Below are positions 1-12,500 of a stretch of 64,000 nucleotides of DNA, one piece after another; position 1 is the stretch's first letter, and every line of letters begins with the position of its first letter. Source of the DNA: Pachyseris speciosa (lineage: Eukaryota; Cnidaria; Anthozoa; Scleractinia; Pachyseridae); the NCBI GenBank assembly GCA_016490735.1, contig JAEMWC010000011.1, forward strand, positions 2,272,501 through 2,336,500. Direction: 5' to 3'. Position numbers and translations under genes: made by a program. The notes under the pieces are model-generated. The model had not been told where the DNA came from. It did not search any database and was given only the letters and a program-made list of their open reading frames with translations.

Positions 1-690
1 GAATTGTAAACATGATCAGGCAACGACTTAAGGATATTGAACTACAAAGATGGCTAAGTGAAATAAATAACGACATCAGAAAAGATGCTAACCAAAGCAA
101 CAAAATGAGAACCTACCGGTTATTCAAAACGATAGACAATTACAAATGTGAAGACTACCTATATCAGGTTACCAATATACGACACAGAATAGCTCTAACA
201 AAACTGCGACTTAGCAACCACAAATTAGCCATAGAGACAGGACGTTATTCGAGACCATTCAAGAAACCTGCAGAAAGAATTTGCCCAATTTGTAAAATAG
301 AAATGGAGGACGAATACCATTTTCTAAATATATGCCCTGCTTACCAGGAGAAAAGACGTTCGCTACTTAATTATTTGGAAAAAGAATGTGGAATAAAAAT
401 AAGCAGAATGTCGCCTAATAAAATATTCATGTTTCTAATAAACCCCCCTAGCGGAAATGCTCAAATACAAAAGTTAATAGCAAAACATATATTCGAATGC
501 TTTGAAAAAAGGATAGAGGAAGACGGCAAAAAGTAAATACTCTAGGAATTAATCAATTAACAACTTAATTAATAATTAATTAAGTAACAATTTTTGTTTT
601 TTGTAACTTTTAGTTATTTGGATTGCGTAGTCGATGTACTATATATTGTATAAGACTCCAAATAAAAAAATGTCTGTCTGTCTGTCTGAG
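1..690 (+). mobile_element. 3' end of a non-LTR retrotransposon (LINE)
   Basis: The left edge enters a LINE already inside its reverse-transcriptase ORF. After the stop codon there is an AT-rich 3' UTR of about 130 bp, an AATAAA at 661-666, and a short TGTC microsatellite (671-688) where the element stops. An ORF, a short UTR and a simple-repeat tail is the usual 3' structure of LINEs that end in microsatellites rather than poly(A). The 5' part lies outside the window. The clade was not determined. Confidence 0.8.
12..536 (+). CDS. LINE ORF2 C-terminal region, zinc-knuckle tail (5' partial)
   Basis: The reading frame is open upstream of the first ATG to the window edge, so this is the C-terminal piece of a longer ORF. 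The visible 174 residues match the end of RT proteins of invertebrate LINEs: a basic helical stretch, the segment TKLRLSNHKLAIETGRY, and a terminal zinc-knuckle-like motif CPIC then HFLNIC (around residues 91-108). These tails are thought to help bind the element RNA or target DNA. No frameshift is visible, so the copy may be young. It is not a host gene. Confidence 0.8.
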   Translation: MIRQRLKDIELQRWLSEINNDIRKDANQSNKMRTYRLFKTIDNYKCEDYLYQVTNIRHRIALTKLRLSNHKLAIETGRYSRPFKKPAERICPICKIEMEDEYHFLNICPAYQEKRRSLLNYLEKECGIKISRMSPNKIFMFLINPPSGNAQIQKLIAKHIFECFEKRIEEDGKK

Positions 691-1990
691 GCTATGTAAA
701 CACGGAAAAAAATCCTCTATTGCTTTTATAAAATGTTTCTAAAAAGTAATTCGTCACATTTGTTTATTTACTTCTTGATTGAAATAGATTTTCTCAATAC
801 ACGCTCTGAACAATCGTATTTCCCACTAGCCAGTCATAACGCGTAACTGACAACACATGAACCAATCAGAATTCGCGTTATAAAAGTCAAAATCAAGTTG
901 AAATTTTTGGCAAGCCTCATGCGAGCGCCATCATAAGTGTTGATCAAAGCTTTGATTCCTCTGAAATCGTGCAGAAAAATACCGAATGCTCGGCGAGAAC
1001 CAGAAGAAATGCTCAAAATATACGAATCGGTAAGGAAAGAACTTCAAGATGAGAAGTTTATTTAAGCTGGAAATGAATTGCACTGTGCTTGACCGCTTCT
1101 GAAAGTTTGATTTGAAGCATTTACAGTCTGTAGCATATAAGCTTAGTTTGGTGTACGTTTTCGTGTACATTTTTTTAAATAAAGAATGTCTTATAGAAAA
1201 TTTTATTGTTGTGCTTAATGCAAAAAATTTCCTTGAAAAACGTTTACTTCCTATGTTTTTCCATATTTTGTCTTCTAAGCTTCGCTTTAGGTCGTGTAGC
1301 TCACGATCATCGACGCAGGGAAAGCGCTGTGGTTTTTCTTTTGCTTTGTTTCCTCGGGCTCACGGGGGAAGAGATAGCTAAACCCCAAATCAAAATTTGG
1401 CAATTCTTTTTTTTTTATTTCCTTGATATTTGTACCTGAAATTACTTTATGAGTCTTACGAAAGCTTTGAAATGTTTTCAAATTGTACCGGGAAACACAA
1501 AAAGCGTGACGTCACAACCGTGTTTACATACTCTCACTAAACCAAGAGAAGATAAAACCAAGAGAACATAAAAGCCTTTTATCTTCTCTTGTCTAAACAC
1601 ACCTATTGACCAATGAGTGGGCTCCTACTATCTTAAATATGTTATAAAAATGCATATTACATAAATGTGGGTGGTTACCAAGTTACACTTTTGAGGGATT
1701 GTTTGCAGCACAGGCCAACCAAGCTTATCAGTTGTGCACTGAAACAAACGGTACGATCTGTATTTGATCATAATAACCAATATATGTTATTGTGAGTAGC
1801 TAAACATGGGACAGGTACTTTATTACATAACGTTTTCGTGACACGTTAATTTCGCAAATGTTGCGATTTTAAAAGATTTGCAAAATTAAAGTGATGCAAA
1901 CAATAAGTGTCGGGAACATAACATGACGCGAAAATAACTGAGTTGACTCTCTGATGTCAATAATACTTACTTACTTATATTTTAATCCTC
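691..1990. other. Intergenic stretch, no gene seen
   Basis: No conserved coding frame is visible here; the short ORFs lack codon structure or splice context. A 12-bp inverted match, ATGTAAACACGG at 694-705 and its complement at 1518-1529, could mark a roughly 840-bp non-autonomous transposon starting right at the LINE tail, but the repeat is short. A small hairpin (AAGAGAAGATAAAA and its complement) lies at about 1546-1590. Confidence 0.4.
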
Positions 1991-2049
1991 GTAGTCTTAC
2001 GACCATACAGTTTATTAGCAATGAAACCTTCAGAGAATCATATTTTTAA

Positions 2050-2195
2050 CTATTCTGAGGCAACATCTTGATCTCCCTCATCATTATTATTTTCTTCCTC
2101 TGCTGCAGGCAGCATTTCTTTTGAACAGTCCTCAAACCTTCCATTTACTGGCTCCTTGTCGTGCTGTTCTGCTGGCTGCTTGAGCCTCTCAGTGG
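2050..2195 (-). CDS. Candidate terminal exon of an unrecognised - strand gene
   Basis: On the - strand an AG acceptor at 2196-2197 precedes 47 codons and a stop (2050-2052). The C-terminus is strongly acidic, with EEENNNDEGDQD near the end, and an AATAAA lies about 35 bp downstream of the stop (2011-2016 on the + strand). Terminal exon, acidic tail and polyadenylation signal are together suggestive. I could not identify upstream exons or the family. It could be the tail of a host nuclear protein or of a transposase, or a chance ORF. Confidence 0.3.
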
Positions 2196-2530
2196 CTTTT
2201 ACGGTTGTTAATAAAATGAAGTAGTTTTATTTGATTCAAGGACAAGTTATAAGTTAAGTCTTAATCAAAAACGCGAAATTAACATGATTAAAGTGATTCG
2301 AAATCGGAAAATTTCCGCAAAATTTCGAAATTAAGTGTCGCGAAATAAGCGCCTCATGAAATCGCGAAATAAACATGTCGCAAAATTTTCATGTAATATT
2401 TAAGGTAAGTCGTAGAATTTCTCTGTAGTTCCATGCACAGATCATAAATTAATAGCTGCCCCATTTCAATTGCCAGAAACTTGGTACGTTAGAAATTTCT
2501 CATAGCAGTTAATTTACAACTAATCGGACG

Positions 2531-2728
2531 AAACCTCCAAAGTGAGTGAATTAAGAAATACAACATGATAGAAATGCATATAACATCAAATGGAAACTCG
2601 GAAAAAAAATCCGAGTTCCAGATGGGATTTGAACCCACGACCCTCCGCGATCTAGACGGACGCTATAACCACTGAGCTACTGCTTTTCTATCATGTTGTA
2701 TTTCTTAATTCACTCACCTCGGAGGTTT
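2531..2728 (-). mobile_element. tRNA-like element inside a 44-bp inverted repeat
   Basis: The arms 2531-2574 and 2685-2728 are inverted copies with about two mismatches. Between them, on the - strand, a tRNA-like sequence (about 2616-2684) has a clear box A (TAGCTCAGTGG), a good T-arm (box B GGGTTCAAATCCC) and a seven-base anticodon loop on a paired stem. The acceptor stem does not pair properly, so it is not a normal tRNA gene. A hairpin with a T-run loop (2596-2616) follows the 3' end. It looks like a tRNA-derived SINE or foldback element. Confidence 0.6.
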
Positions 2729-2744
2729 GGTTGGTTGCATCTTC

Positions 2745-2880
2745 GATATGCCTTAATGTGACTGTGTGATACAGTTATGAGTCATATGCGCCATGATATG
2801 CCTTAATGTGACTACGTGATGTAGTTATGAGTCATATGTGGTAGTCATCATTTGGCTGTGTGACCGCGTGATGCGGTTCC
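2745..2880. repeat. 50-bp tandem repeat with three covarying hairpins
   Basis: Two copies of a roughly 50-bp unit (2745-2794 and 2795-2844) are followed by a diverged third. Each holds a five-base-pair stem with loop GTGAT: ACTGT/ACAGT (2761-2775), ACTAC/GTAGT (2811-2825) and ACCGC/GCGGT (2863-2877). The stems differ by paired substitutions that keep complementarity. Confidence 0.7.
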
Positions 2881-3124
2881 CGTCAAAAGCCCACATTTCA
2901 CCCATTCCCGTAGGGGCACAGTGACCAGACCGAGTAAGAAGTTTTTAAACAAAATGGTGAACGAGAGAAAACAGTTCAGCACGCAAAGGAAAAACCGTTG
3001 CAAATGAAATAACTGCACAATCAATTAGCGCAGTTAAGGGTAAAAACTCACTGTCCACACGTTTTCAATTTCTGAGTCATATTGAAGCTGTATTCTTGCC
3101 GATTCCTTCGACAGAGGTCTTGAT

Positions 3125-3656
3125 TTAAGCCCTGTTTACAAGCAGGTAGGGTAACCCTAGCGCTCCCACATTTCTTCGCTTTTTTTTTTCTTTGTTATCA
3201 GCGTGTTTACAAGGCAGCTAAACAGAAAACATTTCAAGTGCAAGGTAGGTAAGCATCCTTCCCTCGAAAACCTTCTTCCACCAATGATCTGTACGGCTAA
3301 GTTTCCTTCATGATCTTCTTCGTCGAATCACTCTCCCGTTTCAAATGTTGCATTCAAGCCATTCGCGCGAGTGAAGTATTGTATTGTAACTTGTTGTCGT
3401 TATCTAGAAATAAAAAGGTAACATAACAGCATTCCATGACACTCGAAAGGAGCAATAACAGGCAGCACGAAAGGAGAATCGAAGTACTTAGCAGAACTCT
3501 TTTCTTGTCGACCATTTTGTTTGCGATTCAGTTGTCCTGGGTGCCAGAGTAACCCTACATGTGAAATTTTGCTTGTAAACCTGGGCTATCTTTGACCTTC
3601 CTGCTAGGGTAACCCTAGCACTAGGTTACCTTCCCTGCTTGTAAACAGGGCCTTAA
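3125..3656. mobile_element. TTAA-flanked inverted-repeat element (MITE), 0.53 kb
   Basis: Terminal inverted repeats begin GCCCTGTTTACAAGCAGG at 3129 and end with the complement at 3652. TTAA flanks both sides (3125-3128 and 3653-3656). A secondary motif, AGGGTAACCCTAG, itself palindromic, sits near both ends. There is no transposase ORF. TTAA target duplication is known for piggyBac and Kolobok elements, so this is probably a non-autonomous member of one of them. Confidence 0.75.
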
Positions 3657-5088
3657 CCAACGGAACGTTCACGGAAAGCGGTAGAAAGCATTTTACCAGT
3701 AGCAGATTTATGTCACGTGCTAGGCAAACAGAGTAATCATGTTTCATTAGATCATGTTTCGCACCGCAACATTCCGCGGACTTCGATATTTCAAAACAAC
3801 GTTTCAGTTTCTTTGCCTGCGTGAAATAAAACATTGTTTACCTTTTTGCCACAATGTTAACAGCGCTTGTTCTAAGCAAAACAAAAGAGTAGCTTTGGAG
3901 CACCGTACTTTTCACATCGTCGAAAGCCAGTCATGTGTAGGCCGAAAAGCATATTTACATATTCCATGTTTACCTGGCGCTGTTACAGTTGTGAGAAAAC
4001 TCGAAAGTACAATGTATTTGGTAGCTAAAAAAATTAACAGCAAAGAAAAGCCAGCGAAATTCAAAACAAGTCTTTCTCGGGATGAAAACGGAAACTGGTT
4101 GCCGTAGTGTAATACAAGGAACTCAGCGGATAATACGCCTACCCGACCGTTCCGACTTCCTCCGATAAATTCTCGACCCCTCCCGACCCCTGTAAAATAA
4201 TTTTGGAGACCCTACAGTATTATTATTACCCTTACAGTATTATCGTGCACAGGACAACCAAGCGCAAGGAACACAAGGAAACCAACACGAAATAAGGTGT
4301 GCGTTCTCCTTTCTCGAACGCAATAACTATTTCTCCTTTTGAATATTTGAAATTCTGTAGATTAAAATGGTTATTTATTATTTTCTTGACATTAATAGTA
4401 AAATTCGATGTTTTGTTATTTACACCACAGGTACCCCATCATAGCTTTTACGTGAGATATTTGATTGCTTAATAAAATGAGAACGATAGGCGATTGGATT
4501 GGGCACCCATCCTATTAACTAGTGCTAAGCTACATGTGTACAAATTTTGGCACTTTTGTCCAGTCTGTCACGATCATTCCGCTAAGCCACCAGACTAGAA
4601 GGGTCCAGGGGCTCGCACGGTGGGAAGCGTGGTTACTACTACTCTGCCTCGTTTGAATGGTAACTCGTAAACATGGCGGCGGAACGAAGGCAGAACAGTT
4701 GAAGTCGATACTACGCTGACAGCGCTTATAATGAACACCTGAGAAGCTAAATGGCAGCTGCGATTGGCTCAAATACAAGTTTGAAACGTGATCAACAAGA
4801 GCAAGATGTTTTGCAGGGTTCTGAGCCTGGAGCCGGGTGAGGCAAATGCCAAGAAATAGTCTTTTTTGAATCAGGGTATCGTAATACCAAAGCAAGGTCA
4901 TAATAAGCATAAGTCAAAAAGCCCTAGCCTCATGAGCTCATTCGATTTATTGATGATGCTAACAAAGGTCGCGATTTAATTGCAATGTAACACCTCAGGA
5001 AATTTTCTGGAACAAGAATAACCAAACAATCAAATACGGCTCGTCATTAATTATAAGTTAATATAAATTAATTTAGTAGAATTGGTAA
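3657..5088. other. Intergenic; CpG-rich patch may be the MON1 promoter region
   Basis: No conserved coding frame is visible. Around 4600-4760 the DNA is richer in CpG than its surroundings and includes an ATG in a good context (ACATGGCGGCGG, 4671-4682). An N-terminal exon of MON1 must lie somewhere between here and 6137. This ATG runs nine codons to a stop, with no convincing GT donor before it, so I do not assign it as the start. Confidence 0.3.
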
Positions 5089-5090
5089 GA

Positions 5091-5208
5091 TCCACACAGC
5101 CCCACATATATTAGTTATGCACGCATGCCTAACGTGATTTTCACTGTTTGTTTTTGAGGAATAGTATGAGAGTAATGCATGCATGATTAATGTATGGGGC
5201 TGTGTGGA
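5091..5208. mobile_element. 118-bp hairpin MITE
   Basis: Inverted ends TCCACACAGCCCCACATA (5091) and the near-complement ending 5208 enclose about 50 bp. An inner inverted motif around GCATGC continues the hairpin. It is non-coding. Confidence 0.6.
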
Positions 5209-5476
5209 AATTTCTCTACAGAAGTCAAGCCATTTTAAAGGGCTGGCTTTGCGAATCCTCTACAATGTTACACTCTAAAATTTGTTTGTTGCACATAAAA
5301 TTTGTACTGTACCTGCCTAACTTGCCATGAGCCAAATTGTTGTTTTCATATTGTTTGTATTTCCAAAGATTTCCCCACAATTATTTTATCATTATCCAGG
5401 ATGTGCAAAGAGGACCTGACAGTTACCAAATATTACCTGTTAATAAGTAACAATAAGTATATATAAGTATAAGAAG

Positions 5477-5513
5477 TTGGCCTGTCAACAAAAGGCTTTT
5501 GTTGACGGGCCAA
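5477..5513. repeat. 37-bp near-perfect palindrome
   Basis: TTGGCCTGTCAACAAAAG is followed directly by its inverted copy with one mismatch. The 5215-6137 stretch around it has no recognisable gene; it is AT-rich and precedes the first MON1 exon found. Confidence 0.6.
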
Positions 5514-6137
5514 TCATAGCACATACTCAAATTCTGGTACACAGTTAACAAGGAATTTGGCACTGCATTGCAGTCGTTACTTACTGGGGTTAAATTACGT
5601 CTGCATCACAGGTTGTTAGATACATGTAAAGTATGGTTGAAAGAACTGTTAATAACATAATTTCCAGTTAAATTAAATCAGATTGTTTTCTGTTTGACGA
5701 AGGGACTATTAAATTGGCTTGGATCTTTGAGTCAGGCTTGAGAAATAACAGCTGTAACACGTGCAATGTATGTGTGTGATGTTGTTAGTCTATTATTATG
5801 CAGGTACTGAGTCTCACTTTTAATGCGTGGGAGAAGGGACATTTATTGTCTACAAAATATATTTTGCTTGTAGTTAATTTGTTAAACAACTGTTGACAAG
5901 TGATGTGATATGTGATACTAAACAGCAAGTTCATGTGCTTTATTTATTAATTTAATTTAATTTATTTATCTATTTATCTATAAATGCACATATATTAATG
6001 CCAGATGCCCAGATTGTGGGTGATTTTTTAGATTGTTCATGGCTGTTTAGCTTTCCTAGGCATGAGTTTACTTTCTTTTAGGTTTGGTTTATTTGCTTGT
6101 CAGATGACATAATACTTTTATCTTCATTCCCTTTTAG

Positions 6138-9100
6138 CTCAGCTGACCATGAACCACTTTTTTATGTCCAAACCGATGAAGAAATTGACATTTCTGTGGA
6201 TGAAATCTGTACTGATCCTGAATCAAGAGCATCTGCCCATTCTGATACAAGCTTAGTATCTATAGGGATCATATCTAGTATTAGCAGCCATGGGTCTCTT
6301 GAGCCACAGAGCTTTGAATTTATTGGTAGTCCAGCAGGAAATGAAACGGGTGATAAGGCTGAAAACTTTCATGAGGCACTTAATACTGGACAAAATGATG
6401 AGTTTAATGATACTGCTGGTCAGTTGGATGCTAAGATGGGAATGATGACTGTTGAGGATGAACAAGAGGGTAGGTTAATGAGTAGAGTACATGTATATAT
6501 AATTATATTAAATAAACCACAGTCTCATACTTTGGAATCATCATCGCAGCAACTATTGGCCACTCTGACGTTCACAACTGCGAGGATCATTCCTCATTTG
6601 ATTTCATTTCCGAAAATTCGTATATGATTTATTTCATATACATCATTCACATTATCATTAATTAGTACTTGTTCATGGCTCATTTCCGCAGTTCATATAT
6701 GATTCATTTCATATACAACATTCACATTATCATTAGTACTTGTTCATGGCTCATTTCCGCAGTTCATATATGATTCATTTCATATACAACATTCACATTG
6801 TCATTAGTACTTGTTCATGGCTCATTTCCGCAGTTCATATATGATTCATTTCATATACAACATTCACATTATCATTAGTACTTGTTCATGGCTCATTTCC
6901 GCAGTTCATATATGATTCATTTCATATACAACATTCACAATGCGTGTACCTTAGTGTCAACCGTTTTCCTACGACATAGGAAAACGGAATTCGAACTTCC
7001 ATTTTCGTTTTTCGTTTTCCTACGACTTGGGAAAACGGAATTCGAGCTTCCATTTTCGTTTTCCGTTTTCCTACGACATGGGAAAACGGAATTCGAACTT
7101 CCATTTTCATTATCCGTTCACCTACGACTTGGGAAAACGGAATTCGAACTTCTATTTTCGTTTTCCGTTTTCCTAATACATTGAGAAACGGAATTCGAAC
7201 TTTGATTTTCGTTTTTCGTCTTTCGTTTTCTTAAGACATTGAAAAACGGAATTTGAACTTCGATTTTCGTCTTTCGTTTCCGTGTTTTTGTCATTTCTGT
7301 ATTTCATTTAAACCGGAAGAGTGTCGTCCCTTCCTGTGAATGAGCACAAGAAAATGAAATTATTATGGAGTTACAAATGACGGAATGAAATTGCTTTTAG
7401 GTCCCACTATTAAGTTAAACAATTTCAATGGGCTGTTTAGACCTAGATACAAATGTAACGTAAATATCGCCTTTTTTTAAATGTCTCGAAATATTTTTTT
7501 AAATATCTTGAAAAAGTTTTAAATATCTCAAAAATATCTGGCTTTATTTTCATAAATATTACAGTAACAACCTCAAAAAGTAGCCTCTCAAATGTCCTTG
7601 TACAGAATACACCAAAACTCTAAATGATTTTAGATAAAGTCGGCCTTAGACTTATTTTTACTCAGCGGCCTCCAAGAAGGCCAGGGCAGAGCAGTTAAAG
7701 CAGAGTTGACGATTATTTACTCAGAGCATTAGCGCTGCCTCTACACGGTCTAAAAGGGACACTATTGTATGGTTTGTGTGTGAGTTAGCTTCAGGTTCAG
7801 AGGGTACGTCATCTGGAACTGTAATCACTGCATCTGACCTTTCAGCATCAGTATCCGCCATTCTGTTGAACGGTTAATCGCTAACATAAGACACATAGCA
7901 TACATTATAAATGGAGAATACTGACATTGAATCTGATTACTGCAGGCCTGTATGAGGTGATTTGTTTGAATTTCTGTCACTGTAATGCCAATGCCCTAAT
8001 TAACATTGAACCAAGTATCTTTCTTTCTCAATTTTCCTAGGAAAAAAACATGATTTGAATAATTTTTGCTTATCAAATTCCGAATATAATTTTTTTCTAA
8101 ATATCATGGGATGTTCTAAAGATCTCAAAAAATACCGGGATATTTGTATCTAGGCCTAAGGCTTTTCATGATAGATTTGGAATATAACCTCGTACTGCGA
8201 TGTTGATCAGTCAAATATGCCATCAGCAACGGACGTCATGATGATGATGCCATGATAACTGCAAAACCTTTTTACACTTCGCAAACTACAGCCTCTTAGA
8301 TTCGGGTGACGGTTCTTGATTACCTCAAGATCAGAAGGTCTTCATAGCTGTTATTTAAATTTCCGCAATAAGAAAACGGCGCGACAAAAGACTTCATCAA
8401 AGGGTATTTTCTAAGGCAGTCATCTTGTTTGTTATCATCCGAGGTTTGTCAGTGACAGAAAGTGCCAACATTCTTCTGGTTCAGGTGAACTAGGATTCAT
8501 ATAAGGATTTATATAAAGGAGGTTGGAATATACGATCGCTAAAGGCGGGAGCATCTAGGGGGTGGTGGGGGAGGCATGCTCCCTGGGAAATTTTGAAATA
8601 TCGATGCGCATTCGAGTTTATATTTACAAATCTATGTTAAATTCAGTTGATGTGACTTTAGCAATTGAGGTCAGCAGGCTGAACAGGCTTGCTTTTTTAT
8701 GTTTTTTTGTGCTTCATAAAAAAAATTGAAGAAACAAGCAACTAACCCTAGCAAGAAGCACACCAAAGCTTATCTTAGCGCCCCCAGTGATGCATGCCGG
8801 ACTGCAGATCCAAATACGCTCAATTTGCGGCTGTGAGCGACATGCTCTATTGTGTTTATTGTTTTACATTACCAGGTCCTGCCTTATCTTATTTTTTTCA
8901 GCACGTTTCCGTGGTAACCAAAAGTTTTTAGACGTTAATGTCTTAATTTTAGGGGTTTCGACCGAAGCCCCCGAACCAACCTTAGATCCGCCCCAAGAAA
9001 TACAGAAATGACAAAAACACGGAAACGAAAAAACGAAAATCGAAGTTCAAATTCCATTTTTCAATGTCTTAAGAAAACGAAAGACGAAAAACGAAAATCG

Positions 9101-9513
9101 GAATTCGAATTCCGTTTTTCAATGTATTAGGAAAACGGAAAACGAAAATGGAAGTTGGAATTCCGTTTCCCATGTCGTAGGAAAACGAAAAACAAAAATG
9201 GAAGTTCGAATTCCGTTTTCCAATGTCGTAAGAAAACGGAAAACGAAAATGGAAGTTCAAATTCCGTTTTCCCATGGAGTAGGAAAACGGTTGGCACTAA
9301 GGTACACGCATTATTCACATTATCATTAGTACTTGTTCATGGCTCATTTCCGCAGTTCATATATGATTCATTTCATATACAACATTCACATTATCATTTA
9401 GTACTTGTTCATGGCTCATTTCTGCAGTTCATATATGATTTATTTGATATACATCATTCACACTCTTCTCTTTCACGGGATCATATGAACCCACAATTGA
9501 CCTGCTCCCAGCA

Positions 9514-9544
<31 letters not shown>

Positions 9545-12500
9545 ATTGCACTGGTATTGCAGTATTATTATTATTGTTGTTGTTGTTGTTGTTGTTATTG
9601 TTATTACTATTATTTATCACTTGAAGGTGTAAAATAATGATTGATTTGGTGGTTGTTGTTTTCAGAGGCACGTAAAACAAGGGCTGAGAGTGTTCGGGAA
9701 ATCACTAGAGTCACTTCAGTAGAAGGTGAGTGAAATGATATCTTTTGGTTACACATACAATAATTGAACCAATAACAATAATTATTATTTTTGAACTGGA
9801 AAACTATTGATAGAAATTTGTAATGATTTTGGCTATTTTGATGTGACAATTTTTATTCAGCACTTATCCCTTTACTATTAATATTAATTTTTAGAATTAA
9901 AGTGCTAATCTCCGTAGTTACTTGACTTATTGGTAGAGAGATACCGGTACTAGAAATGAGAAAGAAACAAACTGGGTTTTGAGTGGCCAGCACAAGATGA
10001 TCTTATTAATTTAACCCATTGGCACCCGTGCCGGCCAAAACCGGCCGTAAAAAACTCCCATGCTTCAAAACATTGCAACTTTCTCAATCGCACGAATATT
10101 GCCTTAACTATTAGTTGTGAGCACGAAATGGAATGCCCTTTAAATTTGGATATCCAATAAATGCAAGAAACGTAGCAATTTTTACCAAATATGACCTTTT
10201 GAGTTTGGACAAGAACGAAACTGGCCGTTTTTAACGTCAAAGAAGAACAACAAAAATGCCCCTTTTTGCCTTCATGTTTTTTAGGGAAATCGTCGTCGAA
10301 AAACCAAAATTCAACCATCATAACGAAATTCAGTCCTTTTTCTAGCTTAGAAATGACTTTTTTTGTTCATATTCTTCTCCCGAGCGTAGATACAGCCTTT
10401 TGTTCCAGTGCATTCGGGCCTTCCCGACATTTTCAACATCTTGAGCGCATTGCATGCTGGGAACTAACGAGAATTTTTGACAGCGCCCGTTCCTTCCCCC
10501 AATTCTTTCACATATAAACTAAGTCTACAGCCACTCCGACCTACCGCCCAAATTTCCTGCTCGTGGTCATCTTCAGTACACAGAAATTCCAAAATATGTG
10601 GCGGTAGGTCGAGAAATTCATCAATAGTCGAGTTCCAAAGGTACTAAGTGTTCGACCGGCCAAATTCCCAGTTCGTCGAGTAACAAGCCAAATTCAACAA
10701 CAAAGTACATCACCTTGCTCGATTCTTTGAGAAAGTGGACTCTTAGCTACCGTCACGCTTAATGATGCTCATCAGGCAGCCGCTAAAGATGAAAAACAGC
10801 TGTAAATTTAGCAGAAATCGCAAGCAAACCGAACTTGGGCCATTGTTGTCGCTTCACGGATAAAAAATAGCTACGTCAAAATGACGTTTTCAGAAACCTT
10901 GAGCCTCCAGTGGCTTAGGACAGCACCACTTTTCCCTGGTAGTTCAAATAAAGAGTCACGAATTGCTATTCATCGTTTATAGGTGGAAAATCACTCCGAA
11001 AATGTAAAAACCTGCGGTAGTCAATGGGTTAATATTGTATACTGGTTTGCTTGCATTCTGTTGACATCATGTTTTAATAATCTATTTGTCACAGATGTGA
11101 ATGATCCTAAGTGGACTTTGCACAAAAAGCATGTGTTTGTGTTCAGCGAGGCTGGTAAACCAATTTACTCTAGGTGAGTCAACGTCATGTTACATGTACT
11201 TGCTTACTATAGGCAGCCCACATGCTAATCGTCTACATGTATATGTAAGGCCAATTCACAGATGAGCAATAAGCATCCCAGAACACTGGATTTTGACACT
11301 CAAGATGTGGATGAAGTCATTTGAGTCTACAGGCACAGTTCATGTTTTGCAACACAAAATGATGAGACTGAACAGACAATGTTTCTGACAATTTAATGTC
11401 AGACTGCTGCATTCATTATCAACTTGCTTGTATATTGTGAACTTATAAATTATTGTCTGCCACCGGAAGGGTTTCACTTTCAAATTGGTTAATTGAAGAC
11501 AAACTAGCTTTTGCATAAGTAGCTGTCAAAAGATTTGTGCAATACACCATCACACTTAACTGTTGTCAGGGCAGTTTTTTGGCTCTTTAGTCTCCAGGGA
11601 TCTAATTACATGCCAAAGTAATTTTCTTTAAATTTTTCTGATCTTGCACAGTGGAGTCTTCAATAATAATAGCCTAGTAGACTGAGTAAAGGAATAGAGA
11701 TCAAGATAGCATGGTTATAATACTCATTAGAATGTTGAGTTTATGAAACATTGGTATGGCATGATGTATCTACAGTAATTAAATATTTGTTGTCATGAAA
11801 CTGTTGAATCAAATTGTAATTTCATTATAGTGTCACATAGAATCAGTGAGTTTGTTGTGTTTATGTACTAGATATGGGAGTGAGGACAAACTTGCAACTC
11901 TAATGGGAGTTATGCAAGCACTGGTATCATTCGTTCAAGTTGGTAAAAATACAATAAGGTAAGAAGTCATAACCACTGTGTTGAAGTGTACTGCTGCATA
12001 AGATTAACTGCTAGGGCACATTTTATATTAAGCAGATACCGTAATTACATAAGTAAGTACATGTAAAATTAATAGTTACAGTGGATAAGATGTGCCTTCC
12101 AATTTTCAAATGGACAGGTTAGTTTAGTGAACAGAACATGCTAATTTTAAAGGGCTGTTTATGTGATCATAAATTTCCAAATTCAGAGAGAATAGCAATG
12201 TTCACTATTTTACAATAATTTCAATGATTGGTATATGCAAAAAAGCCATGTAACCAGTCCTTAACAGATTGCTAGATGCATTCTATAATAGCAAATTAAT
12301 AATACTCATAGTCAAGTTGGCTCTGATTTATACTGTAAGTTTCCTCCAGGCAGTAAGTAATGTGTGGTTCCAGAAAATATCCATACCCTCCCCCATGGAT
12401 GGTTCTTCAGTTTAAAGCCCCCCACCCCCTGAAATTTCCATTCCAGAGGGTCTTTGGTAGCCCCCCCCCCCCCACACCCCTGGAATTTCCATTCCAGAGG

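Noticed and set aside
3710..3834. ORF on the - strand ending at a GTAAAA-like donor
   Set aside because: It looked like a possible first exon of the candidate - strand gene at 2050-2195, but phase and family could not be tested and the TTAA element lies between; not enough support.
4530..4910. 126-residue ORF on the - strand
   Set aside because: No motif, no splice context and no codon pattern; chance ORF in a CpG-richer patch.
6470..6627. Continuation of the open frame beyond the first MON1 exon
   Set aside because: A good donor (GAGG|GTAGGT) at 6469 is in phase with the next conserved exon; the reading beyond it has no family resemblance and is intron.
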